Positions 8,873 through 11,388 of a stretch of DNA of 11,388 nucleotides are shown one piece after another; the first letter of the stretch is position 1, and every line of letters starts with the position of its first letter. The DNA lies in NCBI RefSeq assembly GCF_964340395.1, contig NC_135564.1, positions 18,833,431 to 18,844,818 of the forward strand. The letters run 5' to 3'. The position numbers and the translations under genes were made by a program. Under the pieces are notes generated by a model. It was not told the DNA's origin, searched no databases, and worked only from the letters and a program-made list of their open reading frames with translations. The DNA is from Glandiceps talaboti (lineage: Eukaryota > Hemichordata > Enteropneusta > Spengelidae).

Positions 8873-8941
8873 TGAAAGGTGTCTTAGTACCCATAAAAGA
8901 TCTAGACGTGGATAACAAACATTAAATAAATTCCTAGCCAC

Positions 8942-9530
8942 CGATAAAGATCTATAAAGTCAAAGAAAGCAAATAGAATAATGACAATTTTTTTTGTAAA
9001 ATGTGACGTTTACTTTAAATGATATCATCACAGGATATGTATGTTGTTCTATTCATTGAAACAGTCAAAGACTTCATTTTGTAAATACTCACCGACAGAT
9101 ATATATTTCATTGAATGTACAGCACGTATAGAGAAGTTGATTTATGGGTGCGTTTTATCTACAACTAAACGTGTTTACCCTGCCATGCAGCTCAGCTACA
9201 TATCATGACTATGTCGTGTGATTAACATCTTTAAAAGTAGTGCAATTAACATCTTGTGATTAACATCTTTAAAGTAGTGTAAAAATCCTTACGTCTGTGA
9301 TATTTTGGTAGAATCTATAAAAAACACTGCAATTTATAAGAGTTAATAAACATTCGCACAGCCAACAATACATCGTCCCTGTACGTTCTGCTGCTAAGAT
9401 CCCTGAAATGCCAAAGAGATAATGTACTTATCTTGTGTATGACCTAATTTAGACGAGAATGCTAAAAAGCGAAAGTGAGAATTAGGAGTGAAAAGCGCAT
9501 ATTTCCCCTCCACTGTGGCCACTCAAACAT
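8942..9530. other. Non-coding DNA with a small tandem duplication
   Basis: No gene is seen. The only structure is the 38-bp-period duplication at 9218-9279, listed separately. Confidence 0.45.
9218..9279 (+). repeat. Tandem duplication, period 38 bp
   Basis: GTGATTAACATCTTTAAA(A)GTAGTG appears at 9218-9242 and again at 9256-9279, differing by one A. The linker CAATTAACATCTT repeats the unit's own core, so this looks like a recent slippage or duplication. Confidence 0.85.
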
Positions 9531-9544
9531 GTTACCAAGGCAAC
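9531..9544. promoter_or_regulatory. X-box (RFX-type) site 3
   Basis: GTTACCAAGGCAAC is a strict consensus match with a 2-nt spacer. Its flanks extend the dyad (ACAT before, ATGT after), giving a near-palindrome over 9527-9548. The surrounding sequence differs from sites 1 and 4, so these are not obviously copies of one repeat. Confidence 0.55.
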
Positions 9545-9740
9545 ATGTCGTTTGATCGTACTTTCAAAAAAAAAATAAATAAAGATATCTTTGACTGCCA
9601 CTTGAGTTGATAATATATTATCTACAGTTATGTATCTCCGATAGGGACGTTTCCTCTCTACTGACTTGTCGTACTAATTTCAATTCGATCAATGAAGCAT
9701 GGGGATCACTTAGTGTAATTAGAATGTACATGTTGCGTTC

Positions 9741-9754
9741 GTTGCCATGGTAAC
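9741..9754. promoter_or_regulatory. X-box (RFX-type) site 4
   Basis: GTTGCCATGGTAAC is a strict consensus match with a 2-nt spacer, 210 bp after site 3. It lies about 1 kb upstream of the SV2-like exon. Confidence 0.55.
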
Positions 9755-10007
9755 CATCCCGTGTTAGGTGAGCGCACCTGATACTCAAACAAGTTGATGG
9801 GAATGACTGAAGTTTGACCTGTGTTGGTTATATTTGACTTTTTTTCTTTCAGACAAACGTGAATATCAAATTATTGTACATTTTGTACTTTTAAAATTAG
9901 AATAACGTTTGTTGATACACAACCTACTTGATGTTACTTTTTTCATGCGTAACTGCGTCTCGACAGCTTGATTTTTGCCTTGCTAACGACAAAATGACGA
10001 TAATTAC

Positions 10008-10095
10008 TTTGTTTATTTCATCATGTAAATTTGTTTATTTCATGGAAATTAATATATTTAAATTTCCCGTGATCATGTGTATTTCATGTAAATTT
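10008..10095 (-). repeat. Inverted units of the ~19-bp minisatellite
   Basis: Plus-strand TTTATTTCATCATGTAAATTTGTTTATTTCATGG and TGTGTATTTCATGTAAATTT are reverse complements of the units in the downstream array. The 20-nt segment at 10076-10095 is an exact inverted match to 10684-10703, about 590 bp away. The pair could form a cruciform or RNA stem enclosing the array. Confidence 0.7.
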
Positions 10096-10190
10096 CAAGA
10101 TCGCATATATCTGTATAACTATATATGTCTGACACTGTACACAAGATGGATCACACGGCATTTGAGGAATGGTACCGGTATTCACGGAGA

Positions 10191-10715
10191 TGTGAAATAG
10201 ACAAATTTAGATGAAATAGACAAGTTGACATGAAATAGACAAGTTGACATGAATAGACAAATTTACCTCAGATAAATTTACATGACGTAAATTTAAATGA
10301 AATGTACACATTAACATGAATTGGGTAGATTTACATGAATTGGACAGATTTACATGAAAAATATTACATTATATAGATAAAAATTTACATAAAATAGACT
10401 TATTGGCAATGAAAGATAGATGTAATAGCTACTTTATAGTGACAAATTTATATGAAATGTATAAAATTAACATGAATTTGACAAATTGATATGGAGTGTA
10501 CAAGATTAAATGATATAGACTAATTGGTATGATATACACTAATTGACATGATATAGACGAGTTGACATGATACAGACTAATTGGTATGAAAAGATAGGTG
10601 AAATAGACATTGTAGGTAGGGTGACAATTGTTTATAAAATGGAAAAAATTAACACAATTTTGAGATAATTACACGAAATGTACAAATTTACATGAAATAC
10701 ACAAATTTATATAAG
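10191..10715 (+). repeat. Degenerate ~19-bp minisatellite
   Basis: Reiterated units of the type ATGAAATAGACAAGTTGAC. Two exact tandem copies lie at 10211-10229 and 10230-10248. Elsewhere units vary in length (about 18-22) and composition, for example TTTACATGAAATACACAAA and TTGACATGATATAGACTAA. The array ends about 33 nt before the exon acceptor, so it forms the 3' end of the preceding intron. Unit divergence argues for an old array. Confidence 0.85.
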
Positions 10716-10720
10716 ATAAA

Positions 10721-10748
10721 CTAACACTATTTATGTTATTCGTTACAG
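10721..10748 (+). promoter_or_regulatory. Branch point and 3' splice site
   Basis: CTAAC at 10721-10725 matches the animal branch-point consensus, with the branch A (10724) 24 nt before the final AG at 10747-10748. It is followed by a T-rich but short tract (TATTTATGTTATTCGTTACAG). The coding frame becomes protein-like immediately after this AG. That fixes the exon start and argues against translation from the in-frame ATG at 10733. Confidence 0.75.
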
Positions 10749-10929
10749 GTGGTATTGTCTTTGTCGGTATGCTAATTGGGGCGTTGATATGGGGTTCCCT
10801 ATCCGACAAACTTGGTCGAAAGAAATGTCTACTGACTGCATTAAATGTCAACGCTTTCTTTGCCATTGTATCAGCATTTGTCAGAAATTATGGATTATTT
10901 CTATTCTGCCGACTAGCATGTGGTATTGG
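10749..10929 (+). CDS. Internal exon of an SV2-like MFS transporter (partial)
   Basis: SV2 proteins are 12-TM major facilitator superfamily members of synaptic and secretory vesicle membranes; their transported substrate is not well settled. This 181-nt exon starts in phase 1 (2 nt complete a Gly codon) and ends 2 nt into another codon, giving 59 full codons. Residues 1-15 (GIVFVGMLIGALIWG) fit TM2. Then comes the MFS signature loop GSLSDKLGRKK (10793-10825), with the conserved Asp, Gly and Arg of G-x-L-x-D-x-x-G-R. Residues 26-44 fit TM3 and the end, YGLFLFCRLACGI, starts TM4. The order W-G-x-L-x-D-x-LGR-x-x-CLL, then VN-x-x-FA, then FLFCRL is the pattern I associate with SV2A/B/C rather than SVOP or SLC22. 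The gene's TM1 exon and later exons are not in the window. An invertebrate SV2-like paralogue expressed outside neurons is possible. Orthology to a particular SV2 is not claimed. Confidence 0.88.
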
Positions 10930-10935
10930 GTGAGT
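10930..10935 (+). promoter_or_regulatory. 5' splice site GTGAGT
   Basis: ATTGG/GTGAGT is a full U1-consensus donor. It is placed where the coding frame would otherwise hit a TGA at 10931. It ends the SV2-like exon in phase 2. Confidence 0.85.
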
Positions 10936-11014
10936 ATCATCCGGGGTATCATCATCACAAATCGACATCTTATCCCAAATATTAATTATCAACAATAAAT
11001 GAAATGAATACACT

Positions 11015-11358
11015 TTAAAGTGGCCATATGGATGAGAATTTGGTATTTATTTTGGATTTTTATTTGATAAAACAGCTTCACTATGTTTTTTTACTTGAAA
11101 AAATAATGTGAAATAACATATACCAAGTCCATGTACATAACTCAATACATTGCAAAAAGTGTAAAAAGTTTGTTATTGTACGTACAATAACAAACATTTT
11201 ACACATTGTTTAATGTTTTGCAGTTTATTGAGGTGTGAAAATGGACTTGGTATATGTTGTTTCACATTATATTTTCATGTAGAAAAACATAGTGAAGCTG
11301 TTTTATCAAATAAAAATCCAAAATAAATACCAAATTCTCATCCATATGGCCACTTTAA
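11015..11358. mobile_element. Foldback MITE, copy C (intronic, near-perfect palindrome)
   Basis: 344 bp flanked by TTAA on both sides. It begins AGTGGCCATATGGATGAG and ends with the reverse complement. The outer ~80 bp of the two arms are identical by eye and the inner arms differ at a minority of positions. The centre is a 28-bp perfect palindrome (11168-11195) with no spacer, so the whole element can fold as one hairpin. It lies 80 bp downstream of the exon's donor site, in the sense intron. There is no ORF. High arm identity suggests the youngest of the three copies, or maintenance by gene conversion. Confidence 0.88.
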
Positions 11359-11388
11359 AATTAGATTAAAGTTATCTATATTTGGACA

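Noticed and set aside
8611-8941. Frames on both strands through the AC repeat
   Set aside because: The open reading is produced by the AC/GT repeat, which has no stop codons; the flanking residues show no domain.
9928-10200. 90-codon frame ending in the minisatellite start
   Set aside because: Rich in I, F, C and Y as expected from AT-rich DNA. Part of it is translation of the inverted minisatellite units.
10125-10214. A 29-codon frame beginning MSDTVHKMDHTAFEEW
   Set aside because: It looks protein-like in part, but runs into the minisatellite, has no donor in the phase needed by the next exon, and is too short to support alone.
10191-10715. Possible CRISPR-like array
   Set aside because: Units are degenerate and contiguous with no unique spacers, and the context is an animal intron.
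10733-10748. In-frame ATG upstream of the SV2-like exon as a translation start
   Set aside because: A branch-point CTAAC and a TTACAG acceptor sit here, and starting at this ATG would remove TM1 from an MFS protein. It is better read as intron.

Overview
The window looks like a low-gene-density stretch of an animal nuclear genome, most likely a marine invertebrate. It is AT-rich. It has long microsatellites, several non-autonomous DNA transposons (MITEs) and an AAAT-tailed retroelement end. The only convincing coding sequence is an internal exon bounded by canonical AG/GT splice sites. No bacterial-type operon, rRNA, tRNA or CRISPR array is visible. The phylum cannot be fixed from the sequence; a lophotrochozoan or invertebrate deuterostome would fit, but that is a guess.

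The one confident gene piece is a 181-nt exon at 10749-10929 (+). It encodes TM2, the MFS signature loop, TM3 and the start of TM4 of a synaptic-vesicle-glycoprotein-2 (SV2)-like transporter. It has a CTAAC branch-point candidate 24 nt before the acceptor AG and a perfect GTGAGT donor. No exon for the protein's N-terminus or TM1 was found upstream, so the remaining ~10.7 kb is probably intron and/or 5' flank of this gene.

Layout. 1-1966: unannotated AT-rich DNA with a short (TGAT)n run, one copy of a dispersed ~40-bp repeat and two CACGTG E-boxes. 1967-2358: a ~390-bp element with 17-bp perfect terminal inverted repeats. 2.5-2.9 kb: two more copies of the dispersed repeat. 3089-3419, 4877-5221 and 11015-11358: three copies of one foldback MITE family, nearly palindromic over their whole length; the third lies in the intron just after the exon. 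4524-4742: a compound microsatellite. 5.3-5.8 kb: G-rich and cryptically simple DNA. About 6660-6929: probable 3' end of a non-LTR retrotransposon, with a 16-bp palindrome and an (AAAT)n tail. 7.06-7.6 kb: a diverged direct-repeat pair flanking a small protein-like relic. 7.98-9.75 kb: four RFX X-box-type sites, three of them strict consensus matches. 8717-8777: (AC)30. 10.0-10.7 kb: a degenerate ~19-bp minisatellite with inverted units at its left side, running to within about 35 nt of the exon acceptor.

The most interesting combination is a neuronal-type transporter exon preceded by a cluster of RFX-type sites and surrounded by hairpin-forming elements. If transcribed as intron, those elements would fold into long double-stranded RNA. 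The link between these parts is inference.
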